Source: Ktedonobacterales bacterium (GTDB lineage Bacteria > Chloroflexota > Ktedonobacteria > Ktedonobacterales > Ktedonobacteraceae). Taken from it: a stretch of DNA of 38,518 nucleotides. Within the stretch, counting starts at the first letter, position 1. Each line of letters starts with the position of its first letter. The DNA lies in NCBI GenBank assembly GCA_027451525.1, contig DAIDJF010000055.1, positions 1 through 38,518 of the forward strand, written 5' to 3'. Position numbers and translations under genes: made by a program. Of the stretch, positions 1 through 8,261 are shown piece after piece. The notes under the pieces were generated by a model that saw nothing but the letters and a program-made list of their open reading frames with translations, ran no database searches and was not told the origin of the DNA.

Positions 1-27
1 AAACTTCATATCGAGCATAACTGACAT
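1..27 (-). CDS. Start of a further operon gene (partial)
   Basis: An ATG on the minus strand at 27 is preceded by GGGAGG with seven bases of spacing and reads MSVMLDMKF before the window ends. It begins one base after the stop codon of the upstream DUF1702 gene, so it is very probably the next gene of the same operon. Nine residues are too few to name a family. Confidence 0.5.
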
Positions 28-28
28 G

Positions 29-973
29 TTAGTGCCTCCCTTCTGTAGCACCTGCAAATTGTGCTAGCGTTCGCTCTCGCCAGGTCTCATAGGCCGATTC
101 CACGCTAGTTGTGGGCAGGTTCTCGCGCGCTACATCAAGCACATGGGCCGCCATCTCGCTAGACAGGCCACAAAACATCTGGCAGGCCAATTCCGTATGC
201 GGCGTCACATACCCTGCATCCAGTCGTCCTCGTGCAGCAACCGCCGCTCCACGGGCCAGTTGCGGCAAGTAGGGAGATGCCGCAGAGCGCAATCGCTCTA
301 TCTCACTGCGCTCTGCACCGCCCGCATAAGCGCAGGCCAGGCCAACCCCACTCCATAGATCAGCTTGCCGCTCTTTGGGGAATGCCTCGATCAGCGTAAT
401 GACGCGATCTACCAGTGCTCCACTTGCAAACCAGATGCTGCGCCCCAATCCCTGATCGAAGAGGCGGCGTGCGTAGGCTGAGAAGTGGGCTGGGACTGCC
501 TGTTGCTCTACCACACGTTTCCATGCAAAAAAACCTTCATGGAAGCCGTAGCCGTCGACGACTACCCAGCACAGCACCGGGTCCAGACGCTCCAGAAAAC
601 GCTCTGGCTGTCTGCGCAAGCGCGCCAGGGCCAGGCCAACCCCTACATATGTTGGATAGATGTGCGGGGCCGCCGGACCCTCGACAAACGCCTGTATTCT
701 GTTCTTTCCGGGGGTGAGAATATCCAGAGCTGCAAGCCCCATGCCCGCGCCTTCATAAGCGAAACCACGCAACGCGGGGTCTACTGCCTCCAGGCGTGGC
801 ACCAGTGCTTCAAAATGGCTATCTTCCAGTGTTGCATGGTAGCCCTCTACCAGCGCGTGGGCCACCGGACTGAAACGTAGCCATGCCTCTGGCGCAAAAC
901 CCGGTCGACTGAAAACTGATTTTTCAGATGGTATACCAAAGGCGGCTCTCCGCAGTTTTCCCAAAATGCTCAT
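29..973 (-). CDS. DUF1702 family protein (paralogue A)
   Basis: A 314-residue protein of the DUF1702 family, whose biochemical role is unknown to me; the family is best known from enediyne-type polyketide clusters. It has no signal peptide and looks soluble. It carries the blocks shared by all six copies in this window: AYEGAGMGL near residue 73, DGYGFHEGFF near 140, FDQGLGRSIWFASG near 172, ERQADLWSGVGLACAYAGG near 202 and HTELACQMFCGLS near 257. The ATG has AAGGAG eight bases upstream. It lies 15 bases after paralogue B and one base before the next gene, so it is translated within the operon. Family assignment is by recognition of the conserved pattern; function is inferred only from context. 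Confidence 0.85.
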   Translation of the reverse strand: MSILGKLRRAAFGIPSEKSVFSRPGFAPEAWLRFSPVAHALVEGYHATLEDSHFEALVPRLEAVDPALRGFAYEGAGMGLAALDILTPGKNRIQAFVEGPAAPHIYPTYVGVGLALARLRRQPERFLERLDPVLCWVVVDGYGFHEGFFAWKRVVEQQAVPAHFSAYARRLFDQGLGRSIWFASGALVDRVITLIEAFPKERQADLWSGVGLACAYAGGAERSEIERLRSAASPYLPQLARGAAVAARGRLDAGYVTPHTELACQMFCGLSSEMAAHVLDVARENLPTTSVESAYETWRERTLAQFAGATEGRH

Positions 974-988
974 TTGCTCGTCTCCTTT

Positions 989-1957
989 TTAAATCTCACT
1001 CAGAATTCGCTCGCTAAATCGGGTTGCAATTCGTTGTCGCCAGATTTCATAGGCAGGTACATCACCATCAGTTGGTAAATCTTGACGCGCAATCTCCGTG
1101 AGATGCGCCACCTGCGCGCCCGAAAGCCCCCAGAGCGTCTGGCACGCTAGCTCCGTATGTGGGGCTGAGCCGCCAGCCTGTTGACGGAACATTGCAGCCA
1201 TCGCCGCTCCGACCGCCATTTGTGCCTGGTGCGGACCTGCCGCCTTCTGCAAGGCCTGAATGGTTTCTTTGTCCACAACGCCTGCTGCATAGGCACAGGC
1301 CAAGCCAATTCCACTCCACAAATCGGGCTGTCTCTCCTCTGGAAAGGAGCGGATCGCCTCATCTATGCGCTGCACGCCTGCACCTGTCGCAAACCAGAGA
1401 CTACGCCCCAGCCCATGGTCAAAGGCGCGTCTCGCATAGCCTTTTAAGCGTGCAGGGATCACCTTCTCCTCTACTGCACGGCGACCAGAGAAAAAACCTT
1501 CGTAAAAGCCATAACCATCTATGACAAACCAGCGCAATAGCGGATCCAGGCGCGCCAGAAACGCTTCTGGGCGTCCTGGCACCCTGGGTAGCACCAGTCC
1601 TGCACCGATATAAATGAGACAGGTATAGCTTGCACCGGGGCCTGCCAAAAAGGCCTGGAGACGTTTTTTCCAGGGGCCGAGACTGTCCAGCAACATCAAT
1701 CCCATTGCTGCCCCTTCATAGGCGATACCGCGTAGCTCGATGTCTACAGCATTTAACTGAGCTACCAGTGCATCAAATCGGTTCTCGTCCAATGCCAGCT
1801 TAAAACTATCTACCAGTGTTCGGGCCACTGGCTCAAAACCCAGCCATGTATTCTCTATATCCTCTTGCACACCATAACGTGCTGCCACGATATCCTGAAA
1901 TGCCTCTGGTGAGAGTTTGAAGAACGGTTTAAGGATTTTCCCAAAGGTTAAGGCCAT
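989..1957 (-). CDS. DUF1702 family protein (paralogue B)
   Basis: A 322-residue DUF1702 protein, slightly longer than its siblings because of a longer N-terminal stretch before the conserved core. It keeps the IAYEGAAMGL, DGYGFYEGFF, FDHGLGRSLWFATG, ERQPDLWSGIGLACAYAAG and HTELACQTLWGLSG blocks. The start ATG has AGGAG at eight-base spacing. It follows the antiporter gene by 95 bases and precedes paralogue A by 15. It resembles paralogues A, E and F more than the C/D pair. No catalytic residues are assigned for the family, so role is inferred from its place in a polyketide/halogenase operon. Confidence 0.85.
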   Translation of the reverse strand: MALTFGKILKPFFKLSPEAFQDIVAARYGVQEDIENTWLGFEPVARTLVDSFKLALDENRFDALVAQLNAVDIELRGIAYEGAAMGLMLLDSLGPWKKRLQAFLAGPGASYTCLIYIGAGLVLPRVPGRPEAFLARLDPLLRWFVIDGYGFYEGFFSGRRAVEEKVIPARLKGYARRAFDHGLGRSLWFATGAGVQRIDEAIRSFPEERQPDLWSGIGLACAYAAGVVDKETIQALQKAAGPHQAQMAVGAAMAAMFRQQAGGSAPHTELACQTLWGLSGAQVAHLTEIARQDLPTDGDVPAYEIWRQRIATRFSERILSEI

Positions 1958-2052
1958 CGCATCTTCTCCTATGCTTTCCGCCAGAACCAGCCCTTCTTTG
2001 TATCTGGTCTGGCCGCTGAACTCACAACATTTCTAAGTAGCTCGCTACGTTT

Positions 2053-3351
2053 TTATGCCTCGATTTCCGCAGCCACCGCTGGTTTCATTTCCGTAACATC
2101 CTTCTCTACCTTGGCCCAGGTTGTCTGACGCCCATAGACCAGTTCAAAGATCGGTGATGCAATCAGGGTGGTCACAATTGCCATGAGGACCAGCATACTA
2201 AAAAGGGTCTGCGAGATCACGCCCTGCTGAAGGCCAATATTGAGCAGGATAAGTTCCATCAAGCCACGCGCATTCATCAGGCTACCAATAGCCAGTGCCT
2301 CTCGCTGAGGTTCTTTATTAAGCAGTGCCGCCAGCCAGCAGGCAACCCCTTTGCCGAAAATCGCCGCGATCAGGATCAGTGTTGCCAATCCCCACAGCAG
2401 CCAGCTATTGATCAGGTTCAGGCTGGTATTGAGTCCTGAATAGACAAAAAATAGCGGCAGCATGAAGTTCGTGACTAATGGCTCTAAAGTACGCTTGAGG
2501 TATCCAGCAAACAGACCACGTGGCATGGCGACGCCGAGAATAAATCCGCCGAAGATGGCGTAAATTCCGATCGTGTCGGTCAGCCACCCGCAGAACATGA
2601 TAAGCATCAGCACAATCGCCAGCATTGGCCCGGTAATTCCGCCCAAACGCTCCGCTTGCTTTCCTAGAATGCTCAGTAATGACCTGCCAATCGTCAGTAT
2701 GACTATGGCATACAGAGCACCCCCGACAACCGCCATCAGCGCAATGCTCGCGTTCTGTTTGAAGATCGCAAGCACGACCGCTAGAATGCACCAGGAGATG
2801 GCATCATCGGTAGAACCGGCGGCCAGAGCCAGCGTTCCTAGTGATGTTCCTGCAAGTCCGCGCTCAAAAATGATACGCGCAAGCATGGGAAATGCGGTAA
2901 TGGCAATACCCGCGCCCAGAAACAGCATCGCTTCTGCCAGACCCACACTTCTCCCAAACAAATTGGGCTGACGTATCAACATGAGCGTGAGCAGACTGCC
3001 TAACACCAGTGGAGTCAGAATGCCCGCCAGTGAGACCGATATGGCACTGCGTAATCGCTGGCGAATCAGATTGGTGTCAAACTCAAGCCCGATCAAAAAC
3101 ATGTATAATAGCAGACCTACCTGACTAGAGGCGTAGAGGATGCTCATAGACACCCCTTTGGTAAAAATCTGCTGCTCTAGGCCGGGTGATACCAGACCGA
3201 GAAGCGTCGGACCGAGCACCACGCCTGCTATCATCTCTCCTACAACCTGCGGTTGCCCTATTTTTCTGGCTAAAAAACCTACAAGGCGACAGACGCCCAG
3301 GATAATCGCTAGCTGGAGCATGAAACGAATAGCCAATTCTGTACTTTGCAT
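2053..3351 (-). CDS. Cation:proton antiporter, CPA2 family
   Basis: A 432-residue, very hydrophobic protein with about twelve membrane segments, typical of the Na+/H+ exchanger domain of NapA/KefB-like CPA2 transporters. Visible hallmarks are the N-terminal IGQPQVVGEMIAGVVLGP block (residues 31-48), MFLIGLEFD near 84-92, and STDD at 180-183. The paired aspartates in that motif are usual for electrogenic Na+/H+ antiporters of this family. There is no C-terminal RCK/TrkA domain, so it is the membrane part only. The ATG has AAGGAG eight bases upstream. It sits inside the biosynthetic operon between the azoreductase-like gene and paralogue B, which suggests ion homeostasis, tolerance or export linked to the product; that link is inference. 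Confidence 0.9.
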   Translation of the reverse strand: MQSTELAIRFMLQLAIILGVCRLVGFLARKIGQPQVVGEMIAGVVLGPTLLGLVSPGLEQQIFTKGVSMSILYASSQVGLLLYMFLIGLEFDTNLIRQRLRSAISVSLAGILTPLVLGSLLTLMLIRQPNLFGRSVGLAEAMLFLGAGIAITAFPMLARIIFERGLAGTSLGTLALAAGSTDDAISWCILAVVLAIFKQNASIALMAVVGGALYAIVILTIGRSLLSILGKQAERLGGITGPMLAIVLMLIMFCGWLTDTIGIYAIFGGFILGVAMPRGLFAGYLKRTLEPLVTNFMLPLFFVYSGLNTSLNLINSWLLWGLATLILIAAIFGKGVACWLAALLNKEPQREALAIGSLMNARGLMELILLNIGLQQGVISQTLFSMLVLMAIVTTLIASPIFELVYGRQTTWAKVEKDVTEMKPAVAAEIEA

Positions 3352-3404
3352 GCATGTATCTCCTTTTCAGCTGCAAACCTTTGAGCTGGCCTAACTCTCC
3401 TGGT

Positions 3405-3437
3405 CTGACGGTCGCAGTTCATCTCCGCGACCGCCAG
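3405..3437. other. Intercistronic hairpin
   Basis: CGGTCGC (3409-3415) pairs with GCGACCG (3427-3433) around an eleven-base loop, and CTG/CAG extends the stem beyond one mismatch. It lies between the azoreductase-like gene and the antiporter gene. No T-run follows on the minus strand, so a processing or stabilising hairpin is more likely than an intrinsic terminator. Confidence 0.4.
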
Positions 3438-3450
3438 CCTCGCTCAGCCG

Positions 3451-4122
3451 TTAAACGGTGGCGGCGAGTTCTTGCGTCACCAGTTCGCTTCCATACCACT
3501 CCTGGACGATTGAGCGCACCTGTTCCGCTGCCTGATTGAGGTTACGCTGTGCAATCTCTCCACGGCGCGCCATGCTTTCTGCCAGCACACCGCGAATGTC
3601 CGCGAAGCCCATGAAGCGAAATTCTGTTTGTGCCAGCGATACCGCGTGCTCCCACGTTGGGCCAAATAGCCCTCCTATACCATCGCTTCCCGTGCTATAT
3701 GTCCCGGACGCCGCTACTAGAATGAGTGCCTTCTTGTCCGTCATTAATCCACGATACCCACCTCTTGGATGATTGGTGAAGGTGTCGCCATGGAGCATGA
3801 CTGAGTCAAACCATGCCTTGACAGTTGCTGGCATTGAGAAGTTGTACATTGGAAACGCGACGACGACGATATCACATGCCTTGAGTTGCGCTGTCATGCG
3901 ATCCATTTTCGCCAACACTGGCACTGGAACACCGTGCTCAATATCTCCGTCTATACGTGCGTAGTATGCCTCCAATGCTGCTGGCGAGAAGAGGTCAGGA
4001 ACATCGTTGCACAGATCAAGGACTTCTATCTCCATATCCCCGATTGCCTGACGAAATGCATCAATCAGCACTTTTGTCTTGGAACGTTTATTAGGAATAT
4101 ACTGCACCAGAAGTGTTTTCAT
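3451..4122 (-). CDS. azoR: FMN-dependent NADH-azoreductase-like flavoprotein
   Basis: A 223-residue protein with the flavodoxin-like fold of the AzoR/NAD(P)H quinone reductase family. These enzymes use FMN and NAD(P)H to reduce quinones or azo bonds by two electrons. The N-terminus MKTLLVQYIPN and its following basic residues form the FMN phosphate loop, and PMYNFSMP (91-98) is the diagnostic FMN-contacting motif. Length is normal for the family. A start eight codons upstream is possible, but the ATG at 4122 has GGAAGGG at eight-base spacing. In this operon it could reduce a quinone-like intermediate or detoxify the product, or supply reduced flavin; none of these is shown by sequence. The gene symbol is by family resemblance. 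Confidence 0.85.
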   Translation of the reverse strand: MKTLLVQYIPNKRSKTKVLIDAFRQAIGDMEIEVLDLCNDVPDLFSPAALEAYYARIDGDIEHGVPVPVLAKMDRMTAQLKACDIVVVAFPMYNFSMPATVKAWFDSVMLHGDTFTNHPRGGYRGLMTDKKALILVAASGTYSTGSDGIGGLFGPTWEHAVSLAQTEFRFMGFADIRGVLAESMARRGEIAQRNLNQAAEQVRSIVQEWYGSELVTQELAATV

Positions 4123-4214
4123 CTGTTCGTCCCTTCCTTCATGCATTGCTGTACATGAATTGTTGCATGTCCATACATCGAATAAACAACGGTCAAGACC
4201 ATTGCTGGTCCGTG

Positions 4215-5159
4215 CTACTGCACGTTATCTATGGCATGTTGCTTCTCAGGCGCGCGAACTGCAAAATATGCCTCGATCCGCTCGCGCCAGAGCATGTGCG
4301 CTTTCTCATTGTGTTCCTGCGACAGGCCAGCCAGCGCGTCAGTGGCAATCTGCGCGGCCCTCTCACTAGAAAGGCCACAAAATACCTCGCACGCCTGCTC
4401 TGTATACAGGGGGATATACTTTGATCCATACCGCCTGTGTGCTGCCAGAGCCGCCGCGGTGGTCAGATGAGGCTGATATCTACCTGCCGCCTCCCATAAC
4501 TGTTCGCATCCCTGACGCCCCAAGGCATTGCCCGAATAGGTACAGGCAAACCCTGCACCACTCCACAGGTCAGCCTGCCTCTCTTCTGGAAAGTCCGCGA
4601 TGGTTGCCGCAACCTGCTCAATCGCACCTCTTTTCGCAAACCAGATGCTGCGTCCCACTCCCTGATCAAAAATGCTGCGCGCATACGTGGAGAGATGCGC
4701 TGGCACCTCCTGCCCTGTGATATATCGCTTTTGCGAGAAAAATCCCTTAAAGAAACCATATCCGTTCAATACCATCCAGCGGAACAGAACATGCTCTTGC
4801 CGTGCAAGAAATCGCTCTGGCCGTTGGCTGCGCATCATCCCCAATGCCATGCCCGCGCCAATGTAAATGGAAACGATATACGGTTCCTCTATCGCGTTCA
4901 CAAACTGTTGGAGACGTTTGCGCCAGGGGAGCATATAGTCGAAGATGGCAAATCCCAAGCCAGCTCCCTCATAGGCATATCCCCGCCACTCGGCATCAAT
5001 CGCGTTGAGTTGTGGTATCAGCACATCGAAGCGACCATCCTCAAGCGTCATACGCAGACCAAGCATAACGGTTGCCATCGGTTTCTTATCGGGATCTTTG
5101 CTTTGCGGTATGCCGCGCACAAGAACCCGACGCATCTGCCGAAGAAGAGAATAAGCCAC
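4215..5159 (-). CDS. DUF1702 family protein (paralogue C)
   Basis: A 314-residue DUF1702 protein starting with GTG; AAGGAGG lies six bases upstream. That ribosome-binding purine tract is the edge of the intergenic repeat described at 5169-5269. Conserved blocks AYEGAGLGF, GYGFFKGFF, FDQGVGRSIWFAK, ERQADLWSGAGFACTYSG and YTEQACEVFCGLSSE are present. It is clearly closest to paralogue D: they share the MRRVLVR/MRKLLVR N-terminus, FDY..PW, SQRPERF/SQHPERF and EVPAHLSTYAR. The pair therefore probably arose by a more recent duplication. It precedes the azoreductase-like gene by about 90 bases. Confidence 0.85.
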   Translation of the reverse strand: MAYSLLRQMRRVLVRGIPQSKDPDKKPMATVMLGLRMTLEDGRFDVLIPQLNAIDAEWRGYAYEGAGLGFAIFDYMLPWRKRLQQFVNAIEEPYIVSIYIGAGMALGMMRSQRPERFLARQEHVLFRWMVLNGYGFFKGFFSQKRYITGQEVPAHLSTYARSIFDQGVGRSIWFAKRGAIEQVAATIADFPEERQADLWSGAGFACTYSGNALGRQGCEQLWEAAGRYQPHLTTAAALAAHRRYGSKYIPLYTEQACEVFCGLSSERAAQIATDALAGLSQEHNEKAHMLWRERIEAYFAVRAPEKQHAIDNVQ

Positions 5160-5168
5160 AGCTCACCT

Positions 5169-5269
5169 CCTTTTTTTGCGCCCTGAGCGAAGCTAGACGC
5201 GCTAGCGTCGTTGGGCGCAATTTCAACACCTTTTTTTGCGCCCTGAGCGAAGCTAGACGTGCTAGCTTC
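5169..5269. repeat. Two 41-bp direct repeats at a 60-bp period with hairpin potential
   Basis: Positions 5169-5209 and 5229-5269 are the same 41 bases with two substitutions, exactly 60 bases apart. Each unit has a seven-T run, GCGCCCTGAGCG and an inner GCTAG/CTAGC inverted repeat. In the first unit GCGCCC (5178-5183) also pairs with GGGCGC (5213-5218), and GACGC/GCGTC forms an inner stem. The T-run reads as A-run on the transcribed minus strand, so it is not an intrinsic terminator for this operon. It fills most of the gap between paralogues D and C. Confidence 0.75.
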
Positions 5270-5277
5270 AATCCTGT

Positions 5278-6225
5278 CTACTGCAAAACATCTACTTTGC
5301 CTGCGTTTTTGTCAGCGAGATAGCCAACAAAGTGCGCTGCAATCCGTTCCCGCCACACGTCATGCGCGTTCTTACTCCTCTCAGGTGGCAGGTTCTCCAG
5401 CGCATCGTTGGCAATCTGCGCAGCTTGCTCGCCCGAAAGGCCACAGAAGACCTGGCAGGCTTGTTCTGTGTGGGGGGTGATGTGCCCAAATCCATGTCGT
5501 CGCTTCGCTGCCAGACATCCTGCAATCGCCAGTTGCAGTTGGTGCGGACCAGCCAACTCATACAACCGCTCGAAGGCTGAACGCTCCATAGGGCTGCCAG
5601 CGTAGGCGCAAGCGAACCCTACACCGCTCCACAAATCCGCCCGTCGCTCTTCTGGAAAGGTGGCAATCGCGGTCACAACCCGTTCAGTATCCTCGTTCAT
5701 AGCAAACCAGATGCCTCGCCCCAATCCCTGATCAAAGACATGGCGCGCATACGTTGACAGATGTGCCGGGACCTCCTGTTTGGTGAGATAGCGTTCTTGC
5801 TCGAAAAAGCCTTTGTAAAACCCATAGCCATCTATCACCATCCAGCGAAATGCAGGATGATCCAGACGCATCATAAAGCGTTCGGGGTGTTGGCTCTTCA
5901 AGCGTCCCAGTGCCAGCCCCACTCCAATGTAAACCGGGATAATATACCCATTGCCAGGCCCCTGTACAAATGCCTGTACACGCTTGTACCAGGGCGTAAA
6001 GTAGTCAAAAACCGTCAAGCCTACTCCGGCGCCTTCATAGGCAAACCCGCGCCACGCGGCGTCAACCGTGTTGAGCCGAGGAACCAGCACCTCAAAATTG
6101 CTATCCTCAACAGTCATGCGGAACCCCTGCATAACTGTTCCGACGACTTTTTGATCAGGCCCGGTTGTTTTGGGTAATGTACGCACCAGCAGTTTGCGCA
6201 TCCGTTGTACTAGAGAAGTAGCCAT
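5278..6225 (-). CDS. DUF1702 family protein (paralogue D)
   Basis: A 315-residue DUF1702 protein, nearest relative of paralogue C. It keeps AYEGAGVGL, DGYGFYKGFF, FDQGLGRGIWFAM, ERRADLWSGVGFACAYAG and HTEQACQVFCGLSGE. The start ATG overlaps the TAA stop of paralogue E in a TAATG arrangement, and AGGAGG lies seven bases upstream, inside the end of that gene, so the two are translationally coupled. Residues 12-24 are arginine/lysine rich as in paralogue C and unlike the other four copies. Confidence 0.85.
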   Translation of the reverse strand: MATSLVQRMRKLLVRTLPKTTGPDQKVVGTVMQGFRMTVEDSNFEVLVPRLNTVDAAWRGFAYEGAGVGLTVFDYFTPWYKRVQAFVQGPGNGYIIPVYIGVGLALGRLKSQHPERFMMRLDHPAFRWMVIDGYGFYKGFFEQERYLTKQEVPAHLSTYARHVFDQGLGRGIWFAMNEDTERVVTAIATFPEERRADLWSGVGFACAYAGSPMERSAFERLYELAGPHQLQLAIAGCLAAKRRHGFGHITPHTEQACQVFCGLSGEQAAQIANDALENLPPERSKNAHDVWRERIAAHFVGYLADKNAGKVDVLQ

Positions 6226-7178
6226 TATATCGCCTCCTCTCGCTGATACATGTCCCCTGTTATCTCCATGAATTGTGCAGCCAATCGCTGCCGCCAGATT
6301 TCATATGCAGGTTCAATGCCATCAGTTGGCAGATTCTTACGAGCCTCCTGGACCATCTGCGCGGCAACCTTGCTGGAGACACCGCAGATAACCTCACACG
6401 CCTGTTCAACGTACTGCGAGGGATTGCCAACGGTGTGGCGTGCGTCTGCCGCAATGGCAACGCCTACTGCCAGTTGCGCTCTATAGGGACCCACTAGCTT
6501 ACACAAATTTTCAATCGCCTCGCGTGCAACGCCGCCTGTATAGCCACAAGCCAGACCCACCCCACTCCACAAATCGGCCTGGCGCTCTACCGAGAAGGTG
6601 GCGATTGTCTCCGCAACTCGTTCTACTCTGGTGCTGCTTGTAAACCAGATGCTTCTCCCTACGCCATGATCGAAGACGCGGCGTCCGTAAGCCGACAAAT
6701 GCGCTGGTACGCGCTGCTTCTCGATTGTCTTGCGGCGGGAGAAAAAACCTTCGTGAAAGCCATAGCCATCCACGATGAGCCAGCCCATCACTGGGTCCAG
6801 TCGCTTTAGAAAAGGCTCAGGTTTTCTACGCAGTCGCGCTAGTCCCATGCCCGCTCCCAGTGGAACAGCATAGATATAGGTCGCTCCTGGCCCTGCCATA
6901 AAATCCCCAAGGCGATTCTTCCAGGGAAATACACTATCTAATGCAGCCAGCCCCACGCCTGCACCTTCATAGGCATATCCCCGCAGTTCGACATCCACTG
7001 CATCAAGTCGGGAGACTAACGCATCAAAGCGGCTATGCTGTAACGTAATCTGGCACCCTTTTGTCACCAGCCGAATGACGGTTGCCAGTCGTTGCTGCGC
7101 CTGCTTGTCTCCCTCATCAAACGCCGTCTCTTTCTCCGAGACCTCGAAAAGAGGCTTGAGGAGTGTTTCTATCGCCAT
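6225..7178 (-). CDS. DUF1702 family protein (paralogue E)
   Basis: A 317-residue DUF1702 protein with all family blocks (AYEGAGVGL, DGYGFHEGFF, FDHGVGRSIWFTS, ERQADLWSGVGLACGYTGG, YVEQACEVICGVSSK). The ATG has AAAGGAG at eight-base spacing. It ends by a one-base overlap with the start of paralogue D and begins 20 bases after paralogue F, so this run of DUF1702 genes is a single transcriptional unit. The central region is more like paralogues A and F than like C and D. Confidence 0.85.
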   Translation of the reverse strand: MAIETLLKPLFEVSEKETAFDEGDKQAQQRLATVIRLVTKGCQITLQHSRFDALVSRLDAVDVELRGYAYEGAGVGLAALDSVFPWKNRLGDFMAGPGATYIYAVPLGAGMGLARLRRKPEPFLKRLDPVMGWLIVDGYGFHEGFFSRRKTIEKQRVPAHLSAYGRRVFDHGVGRSIWFTSSTRVERVAETIATFSVERQADLWSGVGLACGYTGGVAREAIENLCKLVGPYRAQLAVGVAIAADARHTVGNPSQYVEQACEVICGVSSKVAAQMVQEARKNLPTDGIEPAYEIWRQRLAAQFMEITGDMYQREEAI

Positions 7179-7198
7179 CTGTTCTGCTCCTTTCGCTA

Positions 7199-8143
7199 CT
7201 ATACATGCACCCGACGTTCTGCAAATTGCTCTCGAATGCGCTGTTGCAATATCTCAAATGCCGGTTCTGCGGTATCTACCGGAATATTCTGCATGGCCTT
7301 AGTAGTGATTTGGGCGGCATCGTCGGCAGAGAGTCCCCATACAACCTCACATGCCAGTGCTGTATGGGCGACCGGATTCCTTGCGCGTTGACGCCCTTTC
7401 GCCACAAAGGCTGTCCCCACTGCCAGATAGGGCAGATACGGACCAGCAGCATTGCACAACGCTTCTACTGCTGCACGGTCAACACCACCTACATATGTGC
7501 AGGCAACGCCAATACCTACCCATAGATCGGCCTGTCTGGCAACAGGGAAACTAGTTATGGTCATCGCTATACGCTCTACATTTGCTCCGCATGTGAACCA
7601 GAGGCTCCGTCCCAAGCCCTGATCAAAAATACGGCGTGCATAGGTGGAGAGAGAGGTTGGTACAACTTGCTCATCAATATAGCGCCGACGCGCAAAAAAA
7701 CCCTCGTGGAAACCGTAGCCGTCCATCACTAGCCAGCAAAGCATGCGGTCTTTTAAGCGGGCAATAAATGGCTCAGGTTTCCTGCGTAATCTCGCTAATG
7801 CCTCTCCCGCTCCAATATGTACCATGTAGATATGCGGTGCGCCTGGACCTGCCATGTACTCCTCCAGGCGCCGCTTCCAGGGCAACAGGCAGTCCAGGCC
7901 TGTCAAACCCATTGCCGCACCTTCATACGCATATCCACGTAATTCTAGTGGCACCGTATCTAGTCGCGGTACAAGTGATTCCAATCTGTTGCCATCCAGG
8001 GTCGCGTGATACCCCTCGATTGCGGCAAGCACGGCTGTCTCCAGGTGCTTCCAGATCTCGGTGTTTCCCTCGCTAAAACCTGTTGCTTCTTTATGCGACA
8101 CCCCCAGGATTGCTCTGCGGAGTTTGCTAAGAGAAAGAGCCAC
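7199..8143 (-). CDS. DUF1702 family protein (paralogue F)
   Basis: A DUF1702 protein of 314 residues if translation begins at the GTG at 8143, which has AAAGGAGG seven bases upstream and gives the MALSLSKLRR N-terminus expected from its siblings. A longer open frame reaches 8173 but would put the ribosome-binding site inside the coding region. Blocks AYEGAAMGL, DGYGFHEGFF, FDQGLGRSLWFT, ARQADLWVGIGVACTYVGG and HTALACEVVWGLS are present. It is the first DUF1702 gene after the PKS, separated from it by a 118-base gap with a hairpin. Confidence 0.85.
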   Translation of the reverse strand: MALSLSKLRRAILGVSHKEATGFSEGNTEIWKHLETAVLAAIEGYHATLDGNRLESLVPRLDTVPLELRGYAYEGAAMGLTGLDCLLPWKRRLEEYMAGPGAPHIYMVHIGAGEALARLRRKPEPFIARLKDRMLCWLVMDGYGFHEGFFARRRYIDEQVVPTSLSTYARRIFDQGLGRSLWFTCGANVERIAMTITSFPVARQADLWVGIGVACTYVGGVDRAAVEALCNAAGPYLPYLAVGTAFVAKGRQRARNPVAHTALACEVVWGLSADDAAQITTKAMQNIPVDTAEPAFEILQQRIREQFAERRVHV

Positions 8144-8195
8144 TCTTTTTCCTCCTTTGTGCAATACACACACAACTGCTCAGGCGTGCGAGCGT

Positions 8196-8234
8196 GGGGC
8201 AGGGCGAACCGCGAAGCTTGTCCTCGCCTGCCCC
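8196..8234. repeat. REP-like G+C hairpin downstream of the PKS
   Basis: GGGGCAGG (8196-8203) pairs with CCTGCCCC (8227-8234), and the stem continues inward with CGA/TCG after one bulge. It lies between the PKS stop and paralogue F. There is no U-tract on the minus strand, so it resembles an intergenic REP-type palindrome or an mRNA-stabilising stem rather than a terminator. Confidence 0.55.
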
Positions 8235-8261
8235 TACTTTCCGCTTACGTAGCAGCCTGTT

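Noticed and set aside
5165..5240. T-runs near hairpins read as intrinsic terminators
   Set aside because: The T-runs are on the plus strand and precede the stems; all genes here are on the minus strand.
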